DNA of 64,000 bases from Acanthochromis polyacanthus (taxonomy: Eukaryota > Chordata > Actinopteri > Pomacentridae): contig NC_067117.1 of NCBI RefSeq assembly GCF_021347895.1, positions 36,958,067-37,022,066 of the forward strand. Reading direction: 5' to 3'. The notes beneath the pieces were generated by a model, which was not told where the DNA came from, made no database searches, and was given only the letters and a program-made list of their open reading frames with translations. Numbering within the stretch: the stretch's first letter is position 1; the number at the start of each line of letters is the position of its first letter. Both the position numbers and the translations under genes were made by a program. Below, in pieces: positions 51,296 to 63,860 of the stretch.

Positions 51296-52620
51296 GACTT
51301 TGAACATTTCTGAGTTTCCTGCCACCAACTGATAGTATGAAAAAGACCATGTGACAGAGAAAGGCAGATCATTAAGTTTCTTGTAGACACTGACAACAAA
51401 AACAACACAAAGCGTGGCCCAATTTATGGGCCAATTCTTGAGTTATATCTTTAATTCATGAATACTGAGAGCATCAGACTAGGATGTATTCACATTAGAC
51501 ATTTTCAGATGTTGTAGCACAGAACTAATAAGATGAACAATGGCTCTGCTCTATTCAAGTATTCAAACAGTGTCACAACAGAGTCAGCATGCACAATACC
51601 AAGCCACTAGAACAAATGGAGATGAATTAAGTTCAGTCATCATTCGTTTATATTATTTACACCCATGCTTTCCTGGTGTGACATTTAAAAATGTCTCTGG
51701 ACATGTGATTCAGGTTAGAGCCCTCTGTGATCTTCCAGTAAACACCAACATACCCTGTTGAAAATTACAGTCCTGCAATTTGTATTTCCTTTACTAAAAT
51801 GCCATAAGGCATGGAAGTAAAACAGCAATTAAAACCATGTATGGCTAGGTGATATAGGTAGTATGGAGATGCTGAATAGTGTGGAAATAACAGGAGGCTG
51901 ACCAGGTGGGATTAACTAGCTGATGGCCCTCCCAGATCCGTCATCTAAACTCAGCGAGGACTGTCCACTCTAAGAGGGAGTTTACTCTGAAATAATTACG
52001 GAAAAAACAATTTTTCAGACTATTTCCGTGAATAAAAATGTGGCTTACATACCAGTTTAGAAAAACGCACGTGCTTTACACATACCTGTAAGGAATCAGT
52101 AGTAAACACTTTTGCGCCACAGTATATTACCACCTGCTTACATCATTCTATAATGATGTATGATGAATTGTTTTTCCCTTCTATAAGGGAAAAACAATTC
52201 TAATTGCAGGGGTAAAACTAACTTAAGTAATTAAGTGCACGGCATCTTCCAACTAAATTCCCCCCTGTGTTCCTCGATATACATTTGCCTGAAGGCAAAT
52301 GACTGCAACTATTACGTCCACAAACATTTTCCTCTGGTGATGAGCAGTCACGGACTATTAAAAAGACACAAAAAAAGTCACATCAAAGCAAGGAATGGAA
52401 ATCTTGACTTATGTAAGACAACATCACACAAAACTGTTTCCTAGAAATTACATTTATATTGTATTAATTTGTTTTTCTAAGTGTTCATCTAATTGATGAC
52501 AACTCACAATTTTTTTATTTCAATTTTTTGATACTGAGCAGACTATACAAAGCATAAAACTTTGCCCTAAGACTCAGGCACAATAAACAAACTTTGGTTA
52601 AGATTAGTGAAAGATAATCA
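51296..52620. other. Non-coding stretch
   Basis: No supported gene. A local inverted repeat (tgtttttcccttctataag / gggaaaaacaa) lies at 52169-52200. Confidence 0.3.
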
Positions 52621-52626
52621 TTATGC

Positions 52627-53250
52627 TGCCAAGGAACATGGCAGAGTTATGTGACATTTGGTGTTAGTTTGTCTGTCTCTTCGTAAAATTACTGAAAAAC
52701 GGACTAAGGGATTTGGATGAAATTTTCAGAGAAAGTCACAAATGACATAAGGACCAAATGATTAGATTTTGGCAGTGATGTAGCTTATAGTCTGGATCCA
52801 CAGATTTGTTAAAGATTTCTGTATCATTGTGAGATAGTTGCACGGCGTCACTGTAACTATGACTACAAGTCAACGCTACGTCAGCTGCCTTCTGACAATC
52901 ACTGTGATCCTACTACAAATTGACTGCTGCTGACTTGTCCCTTGGAAATGATACAATGGGGGTGTTTTCGAGTCTCACCAATTCGCATGTGCCCGCTGCA
53001 TATTTAGGTGATGTGATTCGGTATCCAAAGTACACATGCATAACACACGACTGTGCTCAGCACATGGTCCTTTTGTCTGTGAGTACATCTATATTAAATG
53101 GCCACATTTTAAGTTGCTGTGATTTCTGATCATCAAAAACTAATAAACAAATGATGAATTTCTACAAAAAAAGTGATGCATTTCTGACAATGTCATATGA
53201 GGGAGAGAACAGCCTTGGCGGAGTACTGTGTTCTCTGAGTGCTTTTATTG
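52627..53250 (+). repeat. GGCGGAG-type MITE family, copy 2
   Basis: It runs from ctgccaaggaacatggcaga to ttggcggagtactgtgttct ctgagtgctttt and is the longest copy seen (about 620 bp). Its interior also matches the inverted copy at 57590-57950 (ctcaccaattcgcatgtgcc region, gtagctgag...). Confidence 0.65.
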
Positions 53251-55085
53251 TTTTCTCTGTTAAAACCAAAGCCAAAGTTTTATCCTAACCTTGAAGCACC
53301 TGTAACTAATATTATATTGTAACAAAATCAAATGGCAATATGAAAACTTTGTGACAATGTGAAAGGGTTCACATTGTCGCATACATTTTTAAACATACAT
53401 GCAGTTATCGTCTGAATCGGCAGCCCTCATCGGCTTTAAAGAACTGATTATGAATTTCTGAGTTCAGAGTTTTGTTACAGCTGCTGCTGGTAGCTACTTA
53501 AAAAAAAAGCCAAAATGCTTAAACTAGAATCCGACGTGCCGAATATTTACCTCGTGAGGTGTCAAAGATCACAAACTGAGCTAAAAAGAAAGTCAATATT
53601 TCATTAGGTGGCCAGAAATACTGCTGATAATGAATGATAATGCTGCTTTGCAACTGCTGAATATGGAAATAAGCAACTCCTAAATGCTGAATTAAAGGGT
53701 GATGATTCTTCAGCGTTTACAATTCGTTTACACTGCTGGTTCCAAAAGCACCCAAAATATCATTTTTTGAAGATTACGCCAGGAAATGCCAGTAGCTAAG
53801 CACAAACGATAAAAACTAAAATAGTGCTGCTGTGAAATCCAACATTTTGTCAGTGGGTGTTTTAATGAAATATTTAGCACCTATTTCATAGCTTGCCAGA
53901 AATGTTAAATTACAAAGTTTCCTTATTATTTTAAGGGAATACTTAACATGGATGGCATTCAACTTCCTCGAAAATGTATTTGTTCTGGAGGATAAAGCTC
54001 ATAATATTGAAAAATGTTACACAGAATGGACCAAAGCACACAGGGTGCTTGGATTTCCTAGTTTGAATGTCCGCCTATTGACCAAAGACTCACATATTTG
54101 TCATTACTGAAATAATTTTTATTTATTTTGGTCATAGTGTGGGCCTATCTAAGAGGGGATCAGCATAACACAGGTCCTCCTTTTCTGCCACCCCTTAAAC
54201 TCCATTATCAACTATAAGGCAAACCCAGAATAAGTCTGTACATCACAACATCTGAGACCATCTCCACAACTAACAAACACACATATTCTCCGTCCCCCTA
54301 GATCTGAAAGTAGCCTGACCGACTAGCACTGGTGCATTTAGGGTGTGAACAGAAGGAAGGGAGAGAGCGATGTTTAGAGATAAAGAGGATGGAAAAGAAC
54401 AGAAAGGGAACATCACCCCACTAGATGGATTGCTCAGCTGCACAGATCTGAGGCAACATGACAAAATAGTATTGAGTAAAGAGAAGCCAGAAGGGGCACT
54501 AGTTCAGTAAGTAATTATCTGATCCTTCTGCACCAACTTCCTAAATGTCCTCTAGCCTCCAAATCATCTTTCTTCAAGTTTCACTGTAGACTCTTACTAA
54601 TTAAACAAGCAGTCATTTTTCTTCTACCTTCTGTGCTTCATTAAAATGACAGTACATTAGAAGAAAGAAACTTGAAGGACATAATACTAAGGTTACGAGT
54701 CCAAAAGCCAGCAAAGAATTTAAGAGACAGATAAGTCAGTCTATCTCCCATTTTCTGCTCATGCAAATTTCCAGATCTGTCAAGGGCTTTTTGCTGGGTA
54801 GAAGGAAGACAAACAGGCATCATTAAGAAAGCCCTTCATCATCAAATCCTCACAAACAGGTCTGTACTCTGCTTCAGTACACTAAAAGGCTGGAAGGTCC
54901 TCTGTGTTTTTTGGGTTGTTGTAAGTGAACAAATACATTATTTATAGTGTCACCGGATCAATAGAAGTGATACTGCTATAGTGTTGTTCTTAATTCTGTT
55001 GTTATTCAACAGTCTTCAGTCAGCGGACTGTGACTCAGAACGACCAGCAGGGAGCACTGTACCTGCACTCAGTATGTCATAGAAG
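53251..55085. other. Non-coding stretch
   Basis: No gene, RNA or transposon end recognised. Confidence 0.3.
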
Positions 55086-55086
55086 T

Positions 55087-56195
55087 TGCAGCTTTTCCCA
55101 GTCGCTTTGGTTCATTTCTCAGATCAGAATTGAAATTCTCAAAGTTACTTGTTCAGTCTTCACATCATTGTGTCACTTGTGCACATCAAATAAGCAGTTT
55201 CTCATTTCTTTCAACAAGTTGCAAATGCTTTGGTACATCCATGCAAATGATTATGTACAACTCTCTGCTGTTTCCTACATTTTCAATTGCTTTTGTCGCT
55301 TTGGTCAAAATGTTTAATAATGGGTCTCTGTTGAAAAGTCTCATCCCCCACATCATTTAGGCATTAGTTCATCGCATAAGTCTTTACATGCAAAATGGTT
55401 GAACAAGTTGTTATAATATGTCAAGGATATTTCTATACATTTCCATTAAACGTTTTTTCTAAATCTGTCCTGAATTGGTAAATTGCTCCCAGGTGAATCC
55501 TGACTTTGTCTAACACAGGGAAATGTGTGAAGGGTTAGAGTTTTCTGAAATCACTCTAAGACGCAAGAGAAGATATTCATGATGTGGATGAGGATTTTTG
55601 GCCCAAAAGACAGGAACGTTAGGAGGTGTAGGAAGACTGCACTGTAATTCCTACAGCGCTGCATGTACAGTTTTCCATAAGGAGATTGACATTTCTTCTT
55701 TTGTGTTTTTGTTTTTTTCTGTGTGCTGGGCAGCACTGTTTTCCTTCCTGTATCGCAATGACATGGTCTGACAACAAATTACAACACAAACAGTAAAAGC
55801 GTAAATGTGAATCTTGTCCAGTCTCTTGCATTCAATCTCCTACATACACTACGGTGTAATTTATAATTTACAATAATTGTCATCAAAACTTCAGCCATAG
55901 TTCACATCGGAACATCTCTTCAGACTAAACTGTTATGACAACATGACTAAATAATTTGACTGTGTTATCCACGCACAATGACACAAGGACTTGTCATTCT
56001 GATGACACTGACATGACATTGACACATCTTATTTCATCTTAGAGATGAAATAAGGATTTTGAGTAAGAGACTGGCTTTTGCAGGTAATCTATGGTGTTTT
56101 GCTATTGGTACGAATTGTTCTGAGAATTGCACTTACTGTTTTGGAAATATTGAGGATGATTCGAGAAATGTATCAAAGAGACTGAGAAAAACTGT
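55087..56195. mobile_element. About 1.1-kb MITE, copy 1
   Basis: It starts agcttttcccagtcgctttg gttcatttctcagatcagaa and ends in the inverse (cgagaaatgtatcaaagaga ctgagaaaaactgt). The interior parallels 56462-57553 block by block (ttgcaaatgctttggtacat; cctacagcgctgcatgtaca). No transposase. Confidence 0.65.
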
Positions 56196-56204
56196 CACTT
56201 GCAG

Positions 56205-56262
56205 TGTTACAGTTTTTCTCAGTCGCTTTGGTACATTTCTCGAATCAGAAAAACTGTAGGAC
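56205..56262. repeat. Minimal end-to-end copy of the same MITE
   Basis: A tract of about 58 bp, acagtttttctcagtcgctt tggtacatttctcgaatcag aaaaactgt, has both outer ends fused with almost no interior. It lies between the two long copies. Confidence 0.55.
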
Positions 56263-56459
56263 AATTTTTTACCAACATCAAAAAACTTAAGTTCCTATAA
56301 TTTGAGTATTGCACTTGTTCATGTTGAAATTACAACAAGAAAAACACTCAGACAGTGCAGTACTCTGCCAAGACTGCTCAGTCATTGTATCATTTCCGAT
56401 GGATGGAATCTTGAAAAAAATTGTGGCAGAAATCACAGCAATATAAAATGTGGCCATTT

Positions 56460-57553
56460 ACAGTTTTTCTCAGTCGCTTTGGTTCATTTCTCAGATCAGA
56501 ATTAAAATTCTCTAAAATTCTCCTTGTTCAGTCTTCACATCATCGTGTCACTTGTGCACATCAAGAAAGCAGTTTCTCATTTTTTTCAACAAGTTGCAAA
56601 TGCTTTGGTCCATCCATGCAAATGATTCTGTACAATTCTCTGCTATTTCCTACATTATCAATTGCTTTTGTCATGTTGATCAAAATGTATTATCATGGGT
56701 CTCTGTTGAATAGTCTCAGCTCTCACAACATTTAGACATTAATTCATCGCTTAAGTCTTTACATGCAGAATGGTTGAACATGTTATCATCATATGTCAGG
56801 ATGTTTCTATACATTTCTATACAAACACACCAATTCAGGACAGATTTAGAAAAAAAAATCTAAATCTGTCCTTAATTGGTTAATTGCTCCCAGGTAAATC
56901 TTGACTTTCTCTAATGAAGGGAAATGTGTGAAGGGTTAGAATTTTCTGAAATTGTTCAAAGACACAAGAGAATAAATTTCTGATCTGATGAGAATTTGTG
57001 TGTAATTCCTACAGCACTGGAAGTACAGTTCTCCCTGAGGAGATTGTCCTATGTTCACATTTCTACTTTTATTTTTTGTTTTTTTCTTTGTGCTATGCAG
57101 CGCTGTTTTCCTTTCTGTATCAATAACATGGTCTGTCAAGAAATTGTAAAAACAGTAAAAGTGTAAACTGAATCTTGTCCAGTCTCTTGCAATCAATCTC
57201 CCACACACAAAGGTGTAACTTGCAATTTTCATCAAAACTTACGTAAACCATCTTCAGCATCAGAGCCTTCCACCAGAGTAACTGTTATATTGAGAGCATG
57301 ACTAAGCAATTTGACTGTCTTGTCTGTACACAATGAAACAAGGACTTGTCATTGTGACAGCACTGACATGTTCATTGACACAGAAATTTAATTTTGAGCG
57401 ATAGACTAAGAAGTTTGCACAAAAAACTGGCTTTTGCAGGTAATCCATGTTGTTTTGCTACTTGTGCGACGTGTTTTGAGAAATGCACAAACTGTTTTGA
57501 GAATTTCAATTCTGATCTGAGAAACGTAGTAAAGCAATTGAGAAAAACTGTAA
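56460..57553. mobile_element. About 1.1-kb MITE, copy 2
   Basis: It starts acagtttttctcagtcgctt tggttcatttctc and ends gaaacgtagtaaagcaattg agaaaaactgt, giving terminal inverted repeats of about 30 bp. It includes a short internal hairpin (gatttaga / tctaaatc) near 56843-56867. The superfamily is not identified. Confidence 0.7.
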
Positions 57554-57589
57554 TATAGATGTAACCACAAACAAAATGACCTTGCACTG

Positions 57590-57950
57590 AGCACAGGTGT
57601 GTGTTTGTTATGAATGGATCCCGAATTGCATGACCTAAATATGTAGCTGAGCAGAGGGAACTGATGGGACTCGGAAACACCCCCACAATTTAATCAATTG
57701 TTCCTTGTATCATTTCCAAAGGGTAAGTCCCGAAAGGTCCACAGCGGTCGATTTGTAGTAGGATCATAATCGTGATTGTCAGCAGGCAGCTGACGTAGTG
57801 TTCACTTGCTGTCATAGTTACAGTCCCTTTTCCCTAAAAAATTCATCCAAATCCAATTGTCCATTTTTGAGTAATATTGTGAACAGACAGACAGACAGAC
57901 AGCCAAACATAAAATCATCACATAACTCCACCATTCCATGGCGGAGTAAT
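57590..57950 (-). repeat. GGCGGAG-type MITE family, inverted copy
   Basis: On the minus strand it carries ggcggagt...-like ends, a (GTCT)n run (57884-57902 as CAGA on +) and the shared tgatcctactacaaatcga region. Confidence 0.6.
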
Positions 57951-58033
57951 CATTTCAATTAAATGTTTAGCCCTACTGCTCTTAGGGTCGGAGTCACTAG
58001 ACGACACCACCTTACTGTATATGGTTGTTAAAA

Positions 58034-58786
58034 TTAAAGGGGAACTTCGGTTTTTTTCAACCTGGCGTGTGTTTTCATATGTCTTTTCATACATGTGAGT
58101 GATGGAGAAATGAATTTTCGACATAGCTCCAGTATTTAGCCAGGCAGGCAGCTTCACAGCTCAGCTAGCAGCTCAGCTAGCGAAAAGTATGGGGCAACTT
58201 GCCCCCCCGCGTCAAAGTCCGCCCTAACATGCTTTTTTTCCCACACTGACTGCTCGGATAGTCTCAACGAGGGTCCCACAACATACTAAAGATGAGAAGT
58301 GAATGAAAACCTCCACATTACTTGGCGATCGCTATTTGTTGTGGTCTGTATCCAAATCTCAGGACGCTAGAAAGCAAATCTCGTTCTGAAATTGCGCGAT
58401 AGCTCACACCAAAACCGGGTGCGCGATTACGGAACGAGATTTGCTTTCTAGCGTCCTGAGATTTGGATACAGACCACAACAAATAGCGATCGCCAAGTAA
58501 TGTGGAGGTTTTCGTTCACTTCTCATCTCTAGTATGTTGTGGGACACTCGTTGAGACTATCCGAGCCGGTCAGTGTGGGGAAAAAAAGCACATTAGGGCG
58601 GACTTTGACGCGGGGGGGCAAGTTGCCCCATACTTTTCACTAGCTGAGCTGCTAGCTGAGCTGCGAAGCTCCCTGCCTGGCTAAACACTGGAGCTATGTC
58701 GAAAACTCATTTCTCCATCACTCACATGTATGAAAAGACATATGAAAACAGACCCCAGGTTGAAAAAAACCGAAGTTCCCCTTTAA
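58034..58786. mobile_element. Palindromic TTAA-flanked MITE, copy 2
   Basis: TTAA at 58034-58037 and 58783-58786, terminal AGGGGAACTTCGG repeats, and a body that is almost one hairpin (tccaaatctcaggacgctag / ctagcgtcctgagatttgga). Same family as 32301-32937 but with longer preserved inner arms. Confidence 0.85.
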
Positions 58787-59480
58787 CTCCACCTCAAGAA
58801 ACTTCAGCATTTGTGATGTGTCCCTATTGTGACATATCACAATAGCATAAAATATTCATTGCTTTTACTTTTGATATTTTGAAGTCAGTTTTGTTCATCC
58901 TACATTTTCAATTTTACAGTGAGGATGTTAAGGATCTTAATACTTTTTACAATGGAGGTATCAAGGAATAAACCACACAAGCTGAGGTAACTGCTATGTA
59001 TTGTGTATGTACTTCTCTTGAAAGTTGAAATTCTTTCTTCACCTTTATACTAGAGGAGGTGGAGAGACACACATTCAGTACAAAAAACTATCTGATTGTT
59101 GCAGTTAAACCTGGTACTTAAACATTTTAATTTACCCCCGAAGCACTCAAGCTCATTAGCTTAATGCTCATGATCTTAATACATTTACAATTATCATATA
59201 TCTACTGTGATATGAAGATCAGAAGTTAAATGCTAATCAGCTAGTCACTAACTTTGTCATTGGTGAGGCGTAGGAAGTGAACAGTAGGTTTATCCAACTT
59301 TTTTGCTGCCTGGAAATGACTCTATGAAAGCGGTAAAACCAAAGCGGACACCAATGTGCTCGCTGAAGAGATACAAGCAATGATTAGTTCCACTATTGAT
59401 CAATCTACAGATCATTTTCTAGATAAATCAACACTTTGGTCAATGAAACGTGAAAAAAAACAGTTAAAGAAACTCATGAC
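58787..59480. other. Non-coding stretch before the Gypsy element
   Basis: No gene or repeat end recognised. Confidence 0.3.
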
Positions 59481-59485
59481 ACTTG

Positions 59486-59700
59486 TGTTATAGAGAGATT
59501 GTGTTAAGGTGGAGCTGTTAGGGCTGCACCGTGGAACCTTTGTGTTTGACACTTGTCCCCGCCTGGCCCGGGTTTTTGTGTGGTTCAATGGCGCACCTGC
59601 CCGGTCTCCGGCAGCTTTGTTCTTTCATTCCACAAAGTCTAAGATAAACCAAGTTAGACTTCTACTGAGAGTGTGTGCTTTCTTTCTTGAGGTTACAACA
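59486..59700 (+). repeat. 5' LTR
   Basis: TGTTATAG ... GGTTACAACA. The sequence following it, tttttggcgacgaggatt, is the likely primer-binding zone; no tRNA match is claimed. Confidence 0.93.
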
Positions 59701-59775
59701 CCTTTTTGGCGACGAGGATTAACAGCCAAAAGTTTTTTTCTTTTTTTTTCTGTGTAGTTAGGTCGCAGAAGAAGC

Positions 59776-62700
59776 ATGGCTACAGTCGGCTCACTCACTG
59801 AATTCGCCGACAGGGACGGCGACTGGATTGAATATGTCGAAAGGCTGGAGCACTTTTTCCTGGCGAACGACATTGTTGACGAGGGGAAGCAGAGGTCCAT
59901 TCTCCTCAGTGTGTGCAGAGCGAAGACATATAAGCTGATACGCAACTTGGCAACACCTGGGAAGCCCGGAGATCTGAGTTTCAAGGAACTGGTAACGTTG
60001 GTTCAGAATCATCACTGTCCGAAACCCTCCGTGATTGTTCAACGTTTTAAATTCCACACTCATTCACGGAAGATGGGAGTTTCAGTAGCTGCGTTTGTGG
60101 CTGAGCTAAGACAATTATCCGAGCACTGTGAGTTTGGAAGTGTGCTGGATGATATGCTGCGCGACAGGTTGGTCTGCGGCATTAATGACAACAGCATGCA
60201 GCACCGCTTGTTGGGAGAGACTGCGCTTACATTCAAAAAGGTGCTGGACATTGCTTAGGCCATGGAAACGGCAGCTAATAACATGAAAGACATCCAGAAC
60301 AGTGCCGGCAGTCTGCAGCCAAACACCGTTCATCATGTGTCCAAGGTGAGAAAAGGCCAGCCACAAAAATCATTCGAGTGTTACCTGTGTGGGGGAGCAC
60401 ATTTTGCCAATGACTGTGGTTTTAAAGACAGTGTGTGCCATAATTGTAAAAAGAAGGGACACATAGCCAAGAAGTGCAGAGGTGGCGCTAAAGATAAACA
60501 GAAAAAGGAGTGGAAATCCAAGCCCAAAGGGAACACGCATCACCTGCAGAGCGATGCACCTGAGGAGGAGGAGTGTGCCTTCAACGTGTTCAATCTCAGC
60601 GAATCGCGGGCAGAGCCCATCTATGCAACTCTACTGGTGAATGAGGCTGAACTGAAGATGGAGGTGGACACCGGAGCTTCAGCTTCAGTGATAAGTCAAG
60701 ACACCTATCGCAGGTTGTGGTGCTCAGGAAGGGCGCCTGCACTCAAAGAGACTAACATCAGAATGAGACAGTACATGGGTGAGTGCATTCCGTTTCTGGG
60801 AGCTATAGAAGTAAATGTAGCATACCAAGGCCAGAAAGCAGCAGCAAGGTTACTGGTGGTGGAAGGTGAAGGACCTAGCTTACTGGGACGTGACATCCTA
60901 AGGAAGATCTGTCTAAATTGGAGAGAAATTAAGTATGTTACAGTGATGGAAGACATACTTGAGAAGTATGCTGACGTGTTTAAAGATGAGCTGGGCACCC
61001 ACCGCAGTACAACAGTCAAACTGTGTGTGGATCCAAATGCCCAGCCACGCTTTTTCAAACCACGCACAGTCCCTTATGCTATGAAAGCCAAAGTGGAAGC
61101 AGAGTTGGAGAGACTGCAGCAGCTAGGTGTTATTGAGCCTATTGAGTTCTCTGACTGAGCAGCCCCGATTGTTCCAGGGCTGAAGGGAGATGGTGAAGTA
61201 CGAGTTTGTGGTGACTACAAACTGACAGTAAATCAAGCCTCACAGCTGGACACCTATCCCTTGCCACGAGTGGAGGACCTGTTTGCCACGCTGGCAGGTG
61301 GGCAAACATTCACAAAGCTGGACATGAGCCACGCCTACCAGCAGTTGCTGCTGGATGAGGAGTCCAAGAAATATGTGACCATCAACACACATAAAGGACT
61401 GTTCAAGTACAACCTCTTAGTGTTCGGTGTAGCTTCTAGCCCAGCTATTTTTCAGCGCACAATGGACAATCTGTTGCAAAACATTCCTCATGTAGCCGTC
61501 TACTTAGATGACATCTTGGTGACCGGCAGAACAGAAGAGGAACATCTAAAAAATTTGGATCAGGTGTTGCACAGAACGGCAGAAGCTGGGGTGCGCCTGA
61601 AACGCAGTAAATGTGTTTTCCAAGCTCCAAGTGTCTCCTACCTGGGTCATCAGATCACGGCTCAGGGCTTGTCTCCACTGGAGGAGAAAGTGAGAGCGAT
61701 CAAGGAGGCTCCAAGTCCAAAGAATGTTGCCGAGCTCAGGTCATTTTTGGGCTTAGTGAATTATTACGGAAAGTTTTTGCCTGATCTCTCAGCTGTGCTT
61801 GCCCCCCTCTACTAGTTGTTACGCAAAGACAGTCCGTGGCAGTGGCAGCAAATGTAAGAGAAAGTGTTTCAGCAGGTAAAAGAACTCCTACACGCAGCAC
61901 CTCTTCTTGTTCATTTTGACCCTGACAAGGACGTAATTTTGTCCTGTGACGCCTCCCCGTACGGTGTGGGTGCAGTCCTTTCCCACCGTATGGAGGATGA
62001 CACAGAAAGACCTATTGGTTACTTGTCACACACACTGACAGTAGCTGAGAAGGGATATTCCCAGCTTGAGAAGGAAGGACTATCTGTAGTTTTTGTGGTG
62101 AAACAGTTTCATCAGTACCTGTACGGCCGTCAATTTACCATCTTCACAGATCATAAGCCACTGATGGGTCTGTTTAGTGAGACTAAAGGGATCTCACCCA
62201 TGGCCTCAGCACGCGTACAGCGCTGGGCAATGGCATTGTCAGCATACCAATATCGCATTGTGTACAAGACAGGGCATGACAATGCAAACGCAGACGCTTT
62301 TAGCCGTCTCCCCCTCCCTGACACTCCTAGTCTGGACAGCTTACCCCCTGAGACTGTGTTTTTGTTGGAGAGACTAGCTACTTCCCCAGTGACAGTGAAA
62401 GACATCAAAATGTGGACTGACAGGGATCCAGTGTTGTCACAGGTTAAGTGCTGGTTATTGCAGGGTTGGCCAGCAGTAGTGGAGCAGGAAAAGCTTAAGC
62501 CTTATTCTAGGCGTCAGCAGGAGCTCAGTGTGCAGGATGGCTGTATCCTCTGGGGATCCAGAGTTATTGTCCCGCCTCCAGGTAGAGCACAGATCATGGA
62601 AGTGCTGCACGAAGCCCATCCAGGAGTCTCCCGGATGAAAAGCCTCACCAGGTCTTTTGTGTGGTGGCCAGGGCTGGACGCTTCCTTAGAAGAGAAGGTA

Positions 62701-63367
62701 AAAGCATCTTCACAATGTCAGGGAAACCAAAAGATGCCAGCAGTGGCGCCGCTCCACCCATGGGAATGGCCTAACCGCCCATGGTCCAGGCTTCACCTCG
62801 ATTTTGCTGGTCCATTTATGGGTCGCATGTTTCTAGTGTTAGTGGACGCACATTCCAAGTGGTTAGAAACACACATCATGTCAAACATCACAGCTTCAGT
62901 TACCATTGATACACTCAGAAGCATTTTTGCTACACATGGTCTGCCAGACACTATTGTCACTGACAATGGGCCCACTCTCACCAGTGAGGAGTTTAAAGAG
63001 TTTGTGAAACGAAATGGAATCCATCACATTCGCACTGCACCTTATCACCCAGCCTCCAATGGCTTAGCAGACCGTGCAGTTGAAACTCTGAAAGCTGGTT
63101 CGCAGGCATGTGGATCATGTGCGAGCCCATACTGACGGAGAGGGAAAGGGGCCTCAGAGGGCTCCCCTTGATGACAGTGTGGACAGGTCGATGGACTGTT
63201 CGATGGTACCAGTCACCCTCAAAAACAATGACGAACTGCCTGTGCAAACTGGTCCACTTTCCCCAATCCCAAGTTCTTCCAGAGGACCACAGCCTGCTCC
63301 TGAAACCACAGCAGGTCTGAGAAGGTCCACGAGGCAGCACAAGCCTCCTGACAGACTGAATTTGTGA
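59776..63367 (+). pseudogene. Gypsy gag-pol, interrupted
   Basis: One continuous reading frame is broken by stops at 60256-60258, 61156-61158, 61813-61815 and 61855-61857. Domains in order: gag-like region (59776-60255), two CCHC zinc knuckles (60380-60480, both C-x2-C-x4-H-x4-C), an aspartic protease motif DTGA (about 60668), reverse transcriptase with YLDD (about 61501), RNase H starting near 61900 (SCDASPYGVGAVL), and integrase (HLDFAGPF, VTDNGP). In the last integrase catalytic position the residue is Asp in NGLADRAVET where Glu is usual. Soon after, near 63106, the frame breaks and the sequence jumps to a short C-terminal tail (GLRRSTRQHKPPDRLNL). This copy cannot encode a full polyprotein. 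There is no envelope gene. Confidence 0.9.
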
Positions 63368-63645
63368 ATTGTTGAGTTAAGCAATGCTTGATAAAAAAAA
63401 AACAACAACAACTTGATTTGTGTTTACAAGAAAAGAAAAACAATGTTGATGCAAAATAACGTGCTTTTGTAAAAAAAAAAAAAAGTTATGTTAATGGTGA
63501 TGTGTATTTTTTTTGTAAAGTGTTTAAAAAAAAGAAAGACGTAACAGAGAGACAAAGTTTTATTTTGCACTTTTGAAACAGACTAAACGGAAATAAGTTG
63601 TGCACTTTAAGTAATGTTATATGTTTGGATTTTAGGGGGGAGAAG

Positions 63646-63860
63646 TGTTATAGAGTGATTGTGTTAAGGTGGAGCTGTTCGGGCTGCGCCCCGGAACCTT
63701 TGTGTTTGACACTTGTCCCCGCCTGGCCCGGGTTTTTGTGTGGTTCAATGGCGCACCTGACCGGTCTCCGGCAGCTTTGTTCTTTCATTCCACAAAGTCT
63801 AAGATAAACCAAGGTAGACTTCTACCGAGAGTGTGTGCTTTCTTTCTTGAGGTTACAACA
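63646..63860 (+). repeat. 3' LTR
   Basis: Second copy of the LTR, preceded by a G-rich polypurine tract. Differences from the 5' LTR are scattered single substitutions. Confidence 0.93.
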
